Of a stretch of 39,245 nucleotides of DNA, positions 19,638-29,346 are shown one piece after another. The stretch comes from Flavobacteriaceae bacterium. GTDB taxonomy: Bacteria; Bacteroidota; Bacteroidia; Flavobacteriales; Flavobacteriaceae. A program made the position numbers and the translations under genes. Position 1 is the stretch's first letter; every line of letters begins with the position of its first letter. Below the pieces are notes generated by a model. That model did no database searches and had not been told where the DNA came from. It saw only the letters and a program-made list of their open reading frames with translations. The DNA is taken from positions 1 through 39,245 of the forward strand of contig JAURCF010000007.1 in assembly GCA_030828565.1 (NCBI GenBank), given 5' to 3'.

Positions 19638-21175
19638 CTACCCCAACCACCCTTCTCTGTCCAAGCTACGATATTGAATGGCTTCAGCAATGTGTTGTCC
19701 TTGGATATGCGGTTGTTCTTCCAAATCAGCAATGGTTCGGGCTACTTTTTAAAATACGATCGTAGGCACGAGCCGATAAATTCAATCGTTCCATTGCATC
19801 TTTGAGCAAGGCTTTGGAAGACTCGTCCAGTTCACAATAGGTACGGATGTGCTTTACTCCCATTTGTGCATTGTAATAAACTCCTTTGTGGGATTCAAAC
19901 CTATTGGACTGAAGAGCTCTACAAGCAATGATTCGTTTTCGGATTTCCTCACTCGTTTCGCCCCGACGTTCTTCCGAAAGTTCGTCAAAGGGAACGGGAG
20001 TTACTTCGATATGAATATCTATCCTGTCGAGAAGCGGTCCTGAAATTTTACCCATATATCGGTGCATTTCTGCGGGAGATGAAAAAGCAGCTTGATTTCC
20101 GTCATTGAAAAACCCAGACGGACTGGGATTCATACTAGCAACCAACATAAACGACGAAGGATAAGTAATGCTAAAACGCGCCCTGGAAATGGTTACTTCT
20201 CGATCTTCAATGGGTTGACGCCATGACTTCCAAAACGCCGCGTTTGAACTCGGGCAATTCGTCTAAAAAAAGAACCCCGTTGTGTGCCAATGAAATTTCA
20301 CCCGGCTGTGGATACGACCCCCCTCCTACCAATGCAACATCGGATATGATATGGTGAGGAGCCCGAAACGGTCGCTGGTGCATCAAGCCTTCGCCTTTGA
20401 GTTTTCCTACTACCGAATGAATTTTGGTCGTCTCCAAAGCTTCTTGAAGGGTCATGGGTGGTAAAATGGAGGGCAAGCGTTTGGCAAGCATGGTTTTTCC
20501 ACTTCCTGGCGGACCGATTAGAATGACATTGTGCCCGCCTGCTGCAGCAATTTCCATACACCGCTTGATACTTTCTTGTCCTTTAACATCTGAAAAATCG
20601 AGTTCCGAAGCAGCACAATTATCATAAAATTCACGCTCTACATCGAGCTTCGTGGGCGAAATTGTTTCATTTCCTTCTAAAAAATCAATGACTCCTTGCA
20701 ACGTTTCTACGCCATAAACAGCAATTCCCTCCACAACAGCAGCTTCGTTGGCATTTGCCAAAGGAACGAGTACATTTGTAAACCCTTCTTTTTGCGCCTG
20801 AATGGCAATGGGCAGGGCTCCTTTGATGGGTTGGATGTTTCCATCTAGCGAAAGTTCGCCCATGACTACCGTAGCGTCCAAATCCTTAGCCGATATTTGA
20901 CTGGAAGCCGCTAGTATTCCCAACGCAATGGGTAAATCAAAAGCAGCACCTTCTTTGCGCATATCGGCAGGTGCCATGTTGATGGTTATTTTTTTACCGG
21001 GAAGATTGTAACCGTTGTTTTTGAGTGCGGCAGCAATGCGAAAGTTACTTTCTTTGATGGCATTCTCGGGCAAGCCTACCAAATGGTAGCCTATTCCTTG
21101 ATCCACATTGACCTCAATGGTTATGGTAGTAGCCTCAATGCCAAATACAGCACTGGCGTAGATTTTAACAAGCAT
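19638..21175 (-). pseudogene. comM: ComM/YifB-type Mg-chelatase-like AAA ATPase, split by two single-base insertions
   Basis: ORFs 20207-21175 and 19726-20148 plus a 3' tail ending at TAG 19638-19640 restore one continuous comM-like protein if one base is removed at 20221/20222 and one T at 19746-19750. Confidence 0.85.
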
Positions 21176-21255
21176 GGTAATAATTTGAGAACTTTAAAAA
21201 TACTAATTTTTAGCAAATTCAACTGAATTAAAAGTTGTTTCTTTGCAGAGTATTT

Positions 21256-21738
21256 ATGGAACAATCATTTTTTAGACAACTTTGCGGCAATTTTGCTACG
21301 GGAGTAACCATTATAACTTCTCAAAAAGCAGACGGTTCCCAAACGGGATTTACCGCCAATTCATTTACCTCAGTATCTCTAGATCCTGCATTGGTTCTTT
21401 TTTGCTTGAGCAAAGAAGCACAATCGGTATCCTTTTTTTCAATCGGAGCTTTTGTGGGAATTAGCATTTTAACCGATCAACAAACCGAGCTTTCCAATCG
21501 GTTTGCCAACCCAAAAATCACGGCCGCTGAGCGTTTCGAAGAAGTTGCGCTGCTTCCGCAAACATCAGCACCTGTTCTTGCAAATTGTTTGGCATGGATG
21601 GAGGGCGTTGTGGAGTCCAAAATAGACGGTGGCGATCATTGGATATTCATCAATAGAATTACCCAAGGGGCTATAGAAAGTCCTTCTTCTTCACCCATCT
21701 TATATGCTTTGGGTACTTACAATACGCTCAAGGATTAA
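21256..21738 (+). CDS. Flavin reductase-like FMN-binding protein; likely start 21256
   Basis: MEQSFFRQLCGNFATGVTIITSQKADGSQTGFTANSFTSVSLDPALVLFCL. Confidence 0.88.
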   Translation: MEQSFFRQLCGNFATGVTIITSQKADGSQTGFTANSFTSVSLDPALVLFCLSKEAQSVSFFSIGAFVGISILTDQQTELSNRFANPKITAAERFEEVALLPQTSAPVLANCLAWMEGVVESKIDGGDHWIFINRITQGAIESPSSSPILYALGTYNTLKD

Positions 21739-23708
21739 TTTTTGACAAGTTGATCAAATGCAGTCAATCCTTGTTTTAGCCAAGCCTTGTAAGTAGCAAT
21801 GTCCGTGTATTGTTGAGAAGGACCCAATACGGTTCCGTCAGGATGTAACATCACATAATAGGGTTGAGAAGCAGTCTCAAAATTGAGTGTTTGAAACGTT
21901 GCCCACTTTTGGCCTACTGTTGTGATTTCTTTTTTCTTTCCCGATACATATTCCAAAACAATGCGATCGGATTCGGGCAATTCTTTACGGTCATCGATAT
22001 ATAAGGATATGAGAACAAAATTTTCATTCAACAAACGAAATATTTCCGGATCGCTCCAAACGTTTTCTTCCACTTTACGACAATTTACACACGCCCAGCC
22101 TGTGAAATCGAGCAAGATAGGTTTGTTGGTGGCCTTTGCTTCAGCCAATCCTGACTCATAGTCTTTGAAACAATTCAGACCCAAAGGACAGTCAGATTCT
22201 TGAGGGTAGATGCTGTAAAAAGTAGGCGGTGGAAATCCACTCAATAAGGTCAACGGTTTGGAAGCTGGAAACAATCCCGGTATTAAGTAAACTGCAAAAG
22301 CTAAAGTTAATACCCCCAATCCCAATCGGGCTTTGGATATTTTTATTTGAGCGGGTTCATGAGGAAAACGCCATTTTCCAAACAGATAAATTGCCATACC
22401 AATAAAAACAATCGCCCAAATTCCAATAAAAATTTCTCTTTTTAATAACCCCCAATTTCCTACCAAATCGGCGTTGGAAAGGAATTTGAATGCCAGTGCC
22501 AATTCCAAAAATCCCAAAACCACTTTAGTGGTAGTCATCCATCCTCCCGATTTGGGCAACGAATTCAACAAATTGGGAAATAACGCAAAAAACGCAAAGG
22601 GCAAAGCCAATGCCAAACCAAATCCTGTCATTCCCAAAGTGAGTTGAAAAGCACCGCCATCGGCAGTCAAAGAACCGGCTAACAACGATCCCAAAATTGG
22701 GCCTGTACAAGAAAATGAAACGAGAGCTAAAGTCAATGCCATGAAAAAGATTCCTATAATACCTCCTATTCTCGAAGAGGTTGCATCCATTTTATTTGCC
22801 CAAGAATTGGGTAAAGTAAGTTCGTAGAAACCAAAAAATGAAAAGGCAAAGGCAACAAAAATCACAAAAAAGAGACCGTTGAGCCAAATATTGGTCGAAA
22901 TCGTATTTAGAATCTCGGGGTCAATAGAATCCAAAAAATGAAATGGCAAACTCAACGCCCAATAAATTCCAACAATAAACAAACCATACCAAATGGCATT
23001 CATGGTACCATTGCGTTTGCTTTTCGATTGTTTTGTAAAAAACGAAACCGTCAGCGGTATCATGGGAAACACACAAGGTGTCAATAAGGCAATCAATCCC
23101 CCTAAAAACCCAAGCAAAAAGAGTTGCCACGACCCTTTTTGAGAAGATTTCGATTGGCTAGAAGACGCCAATTCCAAGTGTTCTGTATTCTGTAATTGTA
23201 TTTTTAATGGATTGGAGTCAGCATTCACCAAGGTTAGGTTGTTGGAAGCAAGCTGGGATACGTTTTTTTGGTTCAGATCAACAGAAAGGTCAATCTCTCT
23301 AAAAATACAAACCTTATCATCACACGCCTGATAAACGACTGAAATATCGATTATCTCAAAAGAAGGATTCACTACCTTGATTTTTTGGGTAAATGTTGCC
23401 TGATTTTTGAAAAACGTTTGTTCAACCTCAAAAATAGGATCAAACTTGGTAACCGATTCCGATTCGGTAACTTCTCCCAAAAGTGTAAAATTAGAATCGG
23501 CATTGGAAAAGATGAATTCGGTTGGATAAGCACCGCCTTCTTTGAGGTGCTGGGAATACAAACTCCATTTGGGTGCAATATCTGCAGTAATGACAAGTTC
23601 ATACTCATTATTTTCAATTTCATTTACGGCAGAAGACCAAGAAATGGGTTCTTGTGAAAACAAAAACAACGAAAATAAAGAAAGGAAAAAGAATAATTTA
23701 ATCTTCAT
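21735..23708 (-). CDS. dsbD: Thiol:disulfide interchange protein, DsbD family
   Basis: N-terminal DsbD-alpha-like domain, multi-TM DsbD/CcdA core (LTPCVFPMIPLTVSFF), C-terminal thioredoxin GWACVNCRKVEENVW. Confidence 0.88.
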   Translation of the reverse strand: MKIKLFFFLSLFSLFLFSQEPISWSSAVNEIENNEYELVITADIAPKWSLYSQHLKEGGAYPTEFIFSNADSNFTLLGEVTESESVTKFDPIFEVEQTFFKNQATFTQKIKVVNPSFEIIDISVVYQACDDKVCIFREIDLSVDLNQKNVSQLASNNLTLVNADSNPLKIQLQNTEHLELASSSQSKSSQKGSWQLFLLGFLGGLIALLTPCVFPMIPLTVSFFTKQSKSKRNGTMNAIWYGLFIVGIYWALSLPFHFLDSIDPEILNTISTNIWLNGLFFVIFVAFAFSFFGFYELTLPNSWANKMDATSSRIGGIIGIFFMALTLALVSFSCTGPILGSLLAGSLTADGGAFQLTLGMTGFGLALALPFAFFALFPNLLNSLPKSGGWMTTTKVVLGFLELALAFKFLSNADLVGNWGLLKREIFIGIWAIVFIGMAIYLFGKWRFPHEPAQIKISKARLGLGVLTLAFAVYLIPGLFPASKPLTLLSGFPPPTFYSIYPQESDCPLGLNCFKDYESGLAEAKATNKPILLDFTGWACVNCRKVEENVWSDPEIFRLLNENFVLISLYIDDRKELPESDRIVLEYVSGKKKEITTVGQKWATFQTLNFETASQPYYVMLHPDGTVLGPSQQYTDIATYKAWLKQGLTAFDQLVKN

Positions 23709-24990
23709 AATAGGTAATTTTTAGGGGTTTTAAGGTGTCAGTGGAAGCAACAAATCTACTGTCTAATCGTTTGCCTACTACCCAAACAACTGCATCTCCA
23801 GAGCACAAAAGCCATTGAGATTCTTTAGCTAAAATAGACATTTTCTCATCATTGAAAAACTTTGAAATTTTTTTCTTTCCCATCATACCCAATGGATAAA
23901 AATAGTCGCCACTTTGTTTCTTTCGCAACAAAAGGGGAAACTGTAAAGACGATTTATCAATAAAAACTTGACAGGGTGTGTTTTGGAAATTGCCTGTGTG
24001 TTCTTTTATCGATAAACGAATGGGGTGCTGGATTTCATTTTCTGTAACTTCATAAAAATCAGACGATGGGTAGATCAATTGTGTAAGTACAATTTCTCCT
24101 CGATCGCTAATCAAACGGTGTGTTGAAGACTGAATTTCTTTCCCTGTTGGCGCTTTCAAAAACTTAAGAAGCTCTTTGGAAGAAGCAAAACCATAGGGTG
24201 AAAACAGTTCGAAAAGATGAGTTTCCAAGGGGTGTAACTGCTTGATTTTTTCAATAGAAAAACGAATTGAAAATTTGTCTTGGGTACTGATTTGTTGGAT
24301 TAACGAATCGAAATATTGTTGCTGGATTTCGTTAGTGTCGTTAAGAAATTGAATGCTTTTTTGAACTTGGTCTAAAAGTTGTGGTTGGATGTTTTTTAGC
24401 GCAGGGACAACTTGATGTCGAATCTGGTTTCTTAAATAATCTAACTTTTGATTGCTGTTATCTTCTCTCCAGTCCAAATTATTTTTTTGGGCGAAATCAA
24501 GAATTTCCTTTTTAGAAAACGGAAGAAGCGGGCGAACAACGCGATTGTTTATAGGAGGAATTCCCAACAAACCAGCTACTCCCGCTCCTCGAGTAAGATT
24601 AATTAGCAAAGTTTCTAAATTATCATCGGCATGGTGAGCAGTGAGTAAAAAATCAAACGAATGCATGTCTAGCAATGATTCAAACCATTCATAACGAAGA
24701 GTTCGCGCAGCCATTTGAGTAGAGTGTTTTGGCAGTTGGGTGTCGAATTGTTTGTTAAAAAATGGAATGGAATTGTTTTGACAATATAAAGCCACAAAGG
24801 CTTCATCGCCATCACTTTCTGAACCTCGTAGCCCAAAATTGCAGTGAGCTACTGCAATGTCCGCATTCCATTGTTTAAGAAGTAGTAATAACACCATACT
24901 ATCAAGGCCGCCACTAACAGCGACTAAAAGACGACTGTTTTTTAGAAACGAAAAGTCCTTTTCAATATGTGTTAAAAACTTGCTAAACAT
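23698..24990 (-). CDS. tilS: tRNA(Ile)-lysidine synthetase; likely ATG start at 24990
   Basis: LLVAVSGGLDSMVLLLLL PP-loop, VAHCNFGLRGSESDGDEAFV, LTAHHADDNLETLLINLTRGAG. Confidence 0.93.
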   Translation of the reverse strand: MFSKFLTHIEKDFSFLKNSRLLVAVSGGLDSMVLLLLLKQWNADIAVAHCNFGLRGSESDGDEAFVALYCQNNSIPFFNKQFDTQLPKHSTQMAARTLRYEWFESLLDMHSFDFLLTAHHADDNLETLLINLTRGAGVAGLLGIPPINNRVVRPLLPFSKKEILDFAQKNNLDWREDNSNQKLDYLRNQIRHQVVPALKNIQPQLLDQVQKSIQFLNDTNEIQQQYFDSLIQQISTQDKFSIRFSIEKIKQLHPLETHLFELFSPYGFASSKELLKFLKAPTGKEIQSSTHRLISDRGEIVLTQLIYPSSDFYEVTENEIQHPIRLSIKEHTGNFQNTPCQVFIDKSSLQFPLLLRKKQSGDYFYPLGMMGKKKISKFFNDEKMSILAKESQWLLCSGDAVVWVVGKRLDSRFVASTDTLKPLKITYYED

Positions 24991-25009
24991 AAAGCAAAAA
25001 TAAGATTTT

Positions 25010-26311
25010 TTAGGTCGCAATTGACTCGGTCAAAACGGCATGCATAGCTTTGGCTTTCAAAAGACACTCTTGGTATTCATTTTCGGGTGTTGAATTGGAA
25101 GTAATGGCACTTCCTACTTGAAACGAAACATACTGATTGGAAGCATTGTACAAGATAGATCGAATAACCACATTGAAATCAAAATCTCCTTGGGGAGTTA
25201 AAAACCCAATCGCACCGCTGTAAACACTTCTTTTGGAGCGCTCATATTCTTCAATCAACTCCATGGCTCTAAGCTTAGGAGCACCTGTCATACTTCCCAT
25301 AGGAAAGGTGGTTTTGATAGCATCAATGCTTGAAAAATTGGGATGTAATTTTGAGGTTACGGTAGATATCATTTGATGAACTTGCTTGAACGAATACGTT
25401 TCACAAAGTTCCGCTACCTTGACACTACCAGGGATGGCTGTTTTGGATAAATCGTTTCGAACCAAATCGACAATCATGATGTTTTCGGATCGTTCTTTGG
25501 CGTTGCTTTGAAGATCCGTAGCCAATTGCTTGTCTTGGATCTTTAAATCCGATCGAGGAGCTGTCCCTTTAATGGGTTGTGAAAAGAGATTGTCTTTCTC
25601 TTTTCGTAAATAACGCTCGGGAGATGCGGACAAAACGTAGCGGTCTCCGTCTTTGAAATAGGCTGCAAAGGGCGGTTTAGACAATTCATTGAGCGACTGA
25701 AAGGTTTCCAAAGGATGTATTGGAGTTCCTTTTGAAAACCACTCCATACAAAAATTGACTTCATAAATATCGCCGCGATGAATGTGTTGAAGAAGCTGAG
25801 TCACTTTTTCGATATACTCTTCTTTAGAAATTCTTGGCCGTAATGAAAGATCGTTACAATTGCTTGCTGATTGCTTATCTACGGTTTGAAGAATCGAATC
25901 CCAATCCGAATCAATTTCACCATCAATTATGTAGTGTGCTTCTAATTGGTTGCCTTTTAACAACCATATTTTTTGAGGTTGAAAAAAAAACAACTCGGGA
26001 AATGCAAGACCATCGGTATTGAAGGAATGGAGTTGTTAGGTATCGTTTTTAAGGTCATAGCTTAAATAACCAAACAACCAATCTTTGGTTTCTGAGTGAA
26101 AAGCCTGAAGTGCATCAAAAGCACCGGGATAATTAGAATCAATTCTGGAATGAACCCCGACAGCCAAAAGGGCGTCGTAGGAACCCAAACGAGGTTGATA
26201 ATCATTGGAATCAAGCCAAAGGTGGGTGTCAAATTGAGCAGCCCAAGTCAGGATTTTAATGGAAATCTCGTGCGGAGATTCAACTGAAAAAATACGTTTA
26301 GAACGCTGCAT
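25010..26311 (-). pseudogene. pabB: Chorismate-binding enzyme, aminodeoxychorismate synthase component I-like, interrupted by one in-frame TAA (26036-26038)
   Basis: ORFs 26036-26311 and 25010-25993 are in the same frame and join as ...GYLSYDLKNDT*QLHSFNTDGLAFPELFFFQPQKIWLLKG...; IKGTAPR, MGSMTGAPKLRAMELIEEYE motifs. Confidence 0.82.
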
Positions 26312-26368
26312 CCTCCGTCATCTGTTAATTCTGTAACAAATTTAGCAAATAGATTTATTTAAAATCAC

Positions 26369-26398
26369 TTGTTTAAATTATTTTTTTTGTGATATTTG
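26369..26398 (+). promoter_or_regulatory. Candidate promoter TTG-N19-GATATTTG for the arginine operon leader
   Basis: TTG 26369-26371, 19-nt spacer, one mismatch to TAnnTTTG at 26391-26398. Confidence 0.65.
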
Positions 26399-26402
26399 CA
26401 AT

Positions 26403-26483
26403 GTGAAAAACACAAGTTCACATATCGAAACATTTGCCACTGCCTTTTCGGTAGTGCCCACTCCTTTTCGTCGTCGCCCCTAG
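26403..26483 (+). CDS. arg operon leader peptide, GTG start: MKNTSSHIETFATAFSVVPTPFRRRP* (26 aa)
   Basis: Terminal codons CGT CGT CGC CCC TAG directly upstream of the arg operon; starts 4 nt after the candidate -7 box. Confidence 0.65.
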   Translation: MKNTSSHIETFATAFSVVPTPFRRRP

Positions 26484-26522
26484 GGGTGCGAATTTCTTAT
26501 GAAACTAGGTGTGTCCAGTTTC
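26438..26522 (+). promoter_or_regulatory. Structured arg leader: hairpins CACTGCC-TTTTC-GGTAGTG (26438-26456), CGCCCC-TA-GGGG(T)GCG (26475-26490), GAAACT(A)GG-TGTGT-CC-AGTTTC (26501-26522)
   Basis: Complementary arms read directly; the Arg codons and stop are in and around the second hairpin. Confidence 0.6.
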
Positions 26523-26566
26523 GCTTCTCAACTAACTTATTTTTTTTACATCAAATTTTATAGACT

Positions 26567-27184
26567 ATGAATATTGTCATAGCCAATCGGTCGCACATCA
26601 AGTATGCGAGTCTTATTTCAGAAACCATTGCTTCCTCTGCAAAAGTCAGAGGAACAGGAATTGCTAGAAGAACTCCAGAGTACATTGCTACGAAAATGGA
26701 GAACAAAAACGCTATTATTGCTTTGGACGGAGATCAATTTGCTGGTTTTTGTTATATTGAAGCATGGGGTCACGGAAAGTACGTAGCGCATTCTGGGCTA
26801 ATTGTCGCTCCAGAGTACCGAGGCAAAGGGCTTGCTAAAAAAATTAAAAAGGCCATTTTTGATTATTCCAAAGAAAAGTTCAACGACGCCAAAATTTTTG
26901 GAATCACAACCGGTTTGGCTGTTATGAAAATCAATTACGATTTGGGCTACAAACCCGTTACATTCTCTGAACTAACCGATGATAATGAGTTTTGGAGCGG
27001 TTGCCAAACTTGCAAAAATTTTGACGTATTGACTCGAACCGAACGGTCCATGTGTTTGTGTACGGGTATGCTTTATGATCCTAAAACAAAAGAGGAAAAG
27101 CAAAAACATCCTTACAACAACACCGTATTAAAGCGACTCAAATCAATTAAAGAATCCCTTTTTCTCAAATTTAGAAAACAATGA
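26567..27184 (+). CDS. GNAT family N-acetyltransferase, first gene of arg operon (candidate N-acyl-glutamate synthase)
   Basis: GLIVAPEYRGKGLAKKIKKAIFDYS acyl-CoA binding motif; overlaps argG by 4 nt. Confidence 0.8.
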   Translation: MNIVIANRSHIKYASLISETIASSAKVRGTGIARRTPEYIATKMENKNAIIALDGDQFAGFCYIEAWGHGKYVAHSGLIVAPEYRGKGLAKKIKKAIFDYSKEKFNDAKIFGITTGLAVMKINYDLGYKPVTFSELTDDNEFWSGCQTCKNFDVLTRTERSMCLCTGMLYDPKTKEEKQKHPYNNTVLKRLKSIKESLFLKFRKQ

Positions 27185-28359
27185 AAAAACTTGTCCTAGC
27201 ATACAGTGGTGGTTTAGACACTTCTTATTGCGTAAAACATTTATCAAAAAACGGTTATGATGTCCATGCTGTAAGTGTTAATACGGGAGGTTTTTCGAAA
27301 GAAGACACCCAATTGTTGCACGAAAAAGCACTTCAAATGGGAGCATCATCATACACATCGATTGAAGCTATTGAAACGTATTACAATCAAATTGTGAAAT
27401 ATTTGATTTTTGGAAATGTCCTAAGAAACAATACCTACCCACTTTCTGTAAGTGCTGAGCGTATTATTCAGGCGGTTGAAATTATTCAATACGCCAAAAA
27501 AATAAACGCCTCTTACATTGCTCACGGAAGCACTGGAGCTGGCAACGATCAAGTACGATTTGATTTGATTTTTCAAGTTCTAGCGCCAGAAATCGAAATC
27601 ATTACACCCATTAGAGATCAACAACTTTCTCGGGAAGATGAAATTGAATATTTAAAAAAAGAGGGAATCAATATTTCTTGGGAAAAAGCCCAATATTCAA
27701 TCAATCAAGGGCTTTGGGGCACGAGCGTTGGAGGTTCAGAAACATTGACTTCAAATACGCCTTTGCCAGAATCTGCTTATCCTAGTCAGATGGAAGCTAC
27801 AACCTCTGAAAAGCTTACTCTTTCGTTTGCAAAAGGAGAATTGACCGCGGTAAACGGCAACAAAGGATCTGCCATTGCCAACATCAAAGCGGTTGAAAAT
27901 ATTGCCAGTCGATACGCTATTGGAAGAGATATTCACGTGGGCGACACCATTATTGGTATCAAGGGAAGAGTTGGTTTTGAAGCTGCTGCCCCTCTATTAA
28001 TTATTAAGGGGCATCATTTGCTCGAAAAACACACACTTACCAAATGGCAACAATACCAGAAAGAACAACAAGGTAGTTTTTATGGAATGCTATTGCATGA
28101 AGGACAATATCTTGATCCTGTAATGCGTGACTTGGAAGCCTTTATGGAAAGTACTCAAAAAACTGTAAACGGCGATGTTTTGTTGACCCTCCACCCCTAC
28201 CGATTTACTCTTGATGGGGTCAATTCTCCCAATGATTTGATGAACGCTTCTTTTGGAAGCTACGGAGAAATGAACAAAGGCTGGTCTGCTGATGACGCTA
28301 AAGGATTTATAAAAATATTATCTAACCAAAATAAAATTCATCAACATGTCAACAACTAA
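27181..28359 (+). CDS. argG: Argininosuccinate synthase
   Basis: LVLAYSGGLDTSYCVKHL, AHGSTGAGNDQVRFDL. Confidence 0.94.
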   Translation: MKKLVLAYSGGLDTSYCVKHLSKNGYDVHAVSVNTGGFSKEDTQLLHEKALQMGASSYTSIEAIETYYNQIVKYLIFGNVLRNNTYPLSVSAERIIQAVEIIQYAKKINASYIAHGSTGAGNDQVRFDLIFQVLAPEIEIITPIRDQQLSREDEIEYLKKEGINISWEKAQYSINQGLWGTSVGGSETLTSNTPLPESAYPSQMEATTSEKLTLSFAKGELTAVNGNKGSAIANIKAVENIASRYAIGRDIHVGDTIIGIKGRVGFEAAAPLLIIKGHHLLEKHTLTKWQQYQKEQQGSFYGMLLHEGQYLDPVMRDLEAFMESTQKTVNGDVLLTLHPYRFTLDGVNSPNDLMNASFGSYGEMNKGWSADDAKGFIKILSNQNKIHQHVNN

Positions 28360-29335
28360 AAAATTGTCGGTTGGAATTATTGGAGGCTCTGGATATACTG
28401 GAGGTGAGTTGATTCGAATTTTAGTGAATCATCCTAAAGTCTCTATTGACTTTGTGTACAGCACAACACGAGCAAATACTCATATTTCAGACACTCATCA
28501 AGATTTGTTGGGCAGTACAGATTTGTTGTTTACAGACAGCATAAATCCGGATGTCAATGTGTTGTTTTTGTGCTTAGGTCATGGAAATTCTGGAACGTTT
28601 TTGAGTGAAAATCAATTCAATGACAATACCAAAATTATTGATTTGAGCAACGATTTTCGTTTGAAAGCAGATCGACATTTTATTGGGAAATCGTTTGTAT
28701 ATGGGCTGCCTGAAACAAATAAAAAAGCCATTCAATCTGCTCAAGCCATTGCCAATCCTGGATGTTTTGCAACGGCTATTCAGTTGGCGCTTCTTCCTTT
28801 AGCCGCAAACAAACTGTTAAAAAATGAAGTTCACATCAATGCCATTACAGGCAGTACAGGCGCGGGTGTAAAACCCTCAAGCACTACACATTTTAGTTGG
28901 CGAAACAACAATATTTCGTGGTACAAACCTTTTCAACATCAACATTTGGGTGAAATCAGCGAAACCCTTTCCGATTTGCAGGGAAATTCCAGTCAATTGA
29001 TGTTTTTACCCGTTAGAGGTGATTTTACCAGAGGAATTTACGCTACTGCTTACACAGCCTTCGAAGGCTCGTTGGAAGAAGCTTATGCCCTTTATGAGGA
29101 CATGTACAAAGACGATCCATTTACACAGGTTTCCAAAAAAGAAATTCATCTGAAGCAGGTGGTAAATACGAATCAATGTTTTATACACTTGCACAAACAC
29201 GATGGGTATCTGTTGGTTACCAGCGTCATTGATAACCTAATCAAAGGAGCCTCAGGTCAAGCCATTCAAAACATGAATTTGATGTTTGGATATGAAGAAA
29301 CCTGTGGATTGCAATTAAAAAATAGTTCATTTTAA
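28346..29335 (+). CDS. argC: N-acyl-gamma-glutamyl-phosphate reductase
   Basis: GIIGGSGYTGGELIRIL, IANPGCFATAIQLALLPL, GSTGAGVKPSSTTHFSWR. Confidence 0.94.
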   Translation: MSTTKKLSVGIIGGSGYTGGELIRILVNHPKVSIDFVYSTTRANTHISDTHQDLLGSTDLLFTDSINPDVNVLFLCLGHGNSGTFLSENQFNDNTKIIDLSNDFRLKADRHFIGKSFVYGLPETNKKAIQSAQAIANPGCFATAIQLALLPLAANKLLKNEVHINAITGSTGAGVKPSSTTHFSWRNNNISWYKPFQHQHLGEISETLSDLQGNSSQLMFLPVRGDFTRGIYATAYTAFEGSLEEAYALYEDMYKDDPFTQVSKKEIHLKQVVNTNQCFIHLHKHDGYLLVTSVIDNLIKGASGQAIQNMNLMFGYEETCGLQLKNSSF

Positions 29336-29346
29336 AAAAACACATT

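Noticed and set aside
19741-19760. T_TTA_AAA-like slippery heptamer at the second comM frameshift, suggesting programmed -1 frameshifting
   Set aside because: Both comM breaks need a +1 shift (one base skipped). A -1 shift here gives AAG TAG, an immediate stop. Insertion mutation or sequencing error is simpler.
26501-26547. Hairpin 26501-26522 plus T8 run as a canonical intrinsic terminator in the arg leader
   Set aside because: The T-run begins 17 nt after the stem, too far for a standard intrinsic terminator, and I found no stronger stem adjacent to the T-run.
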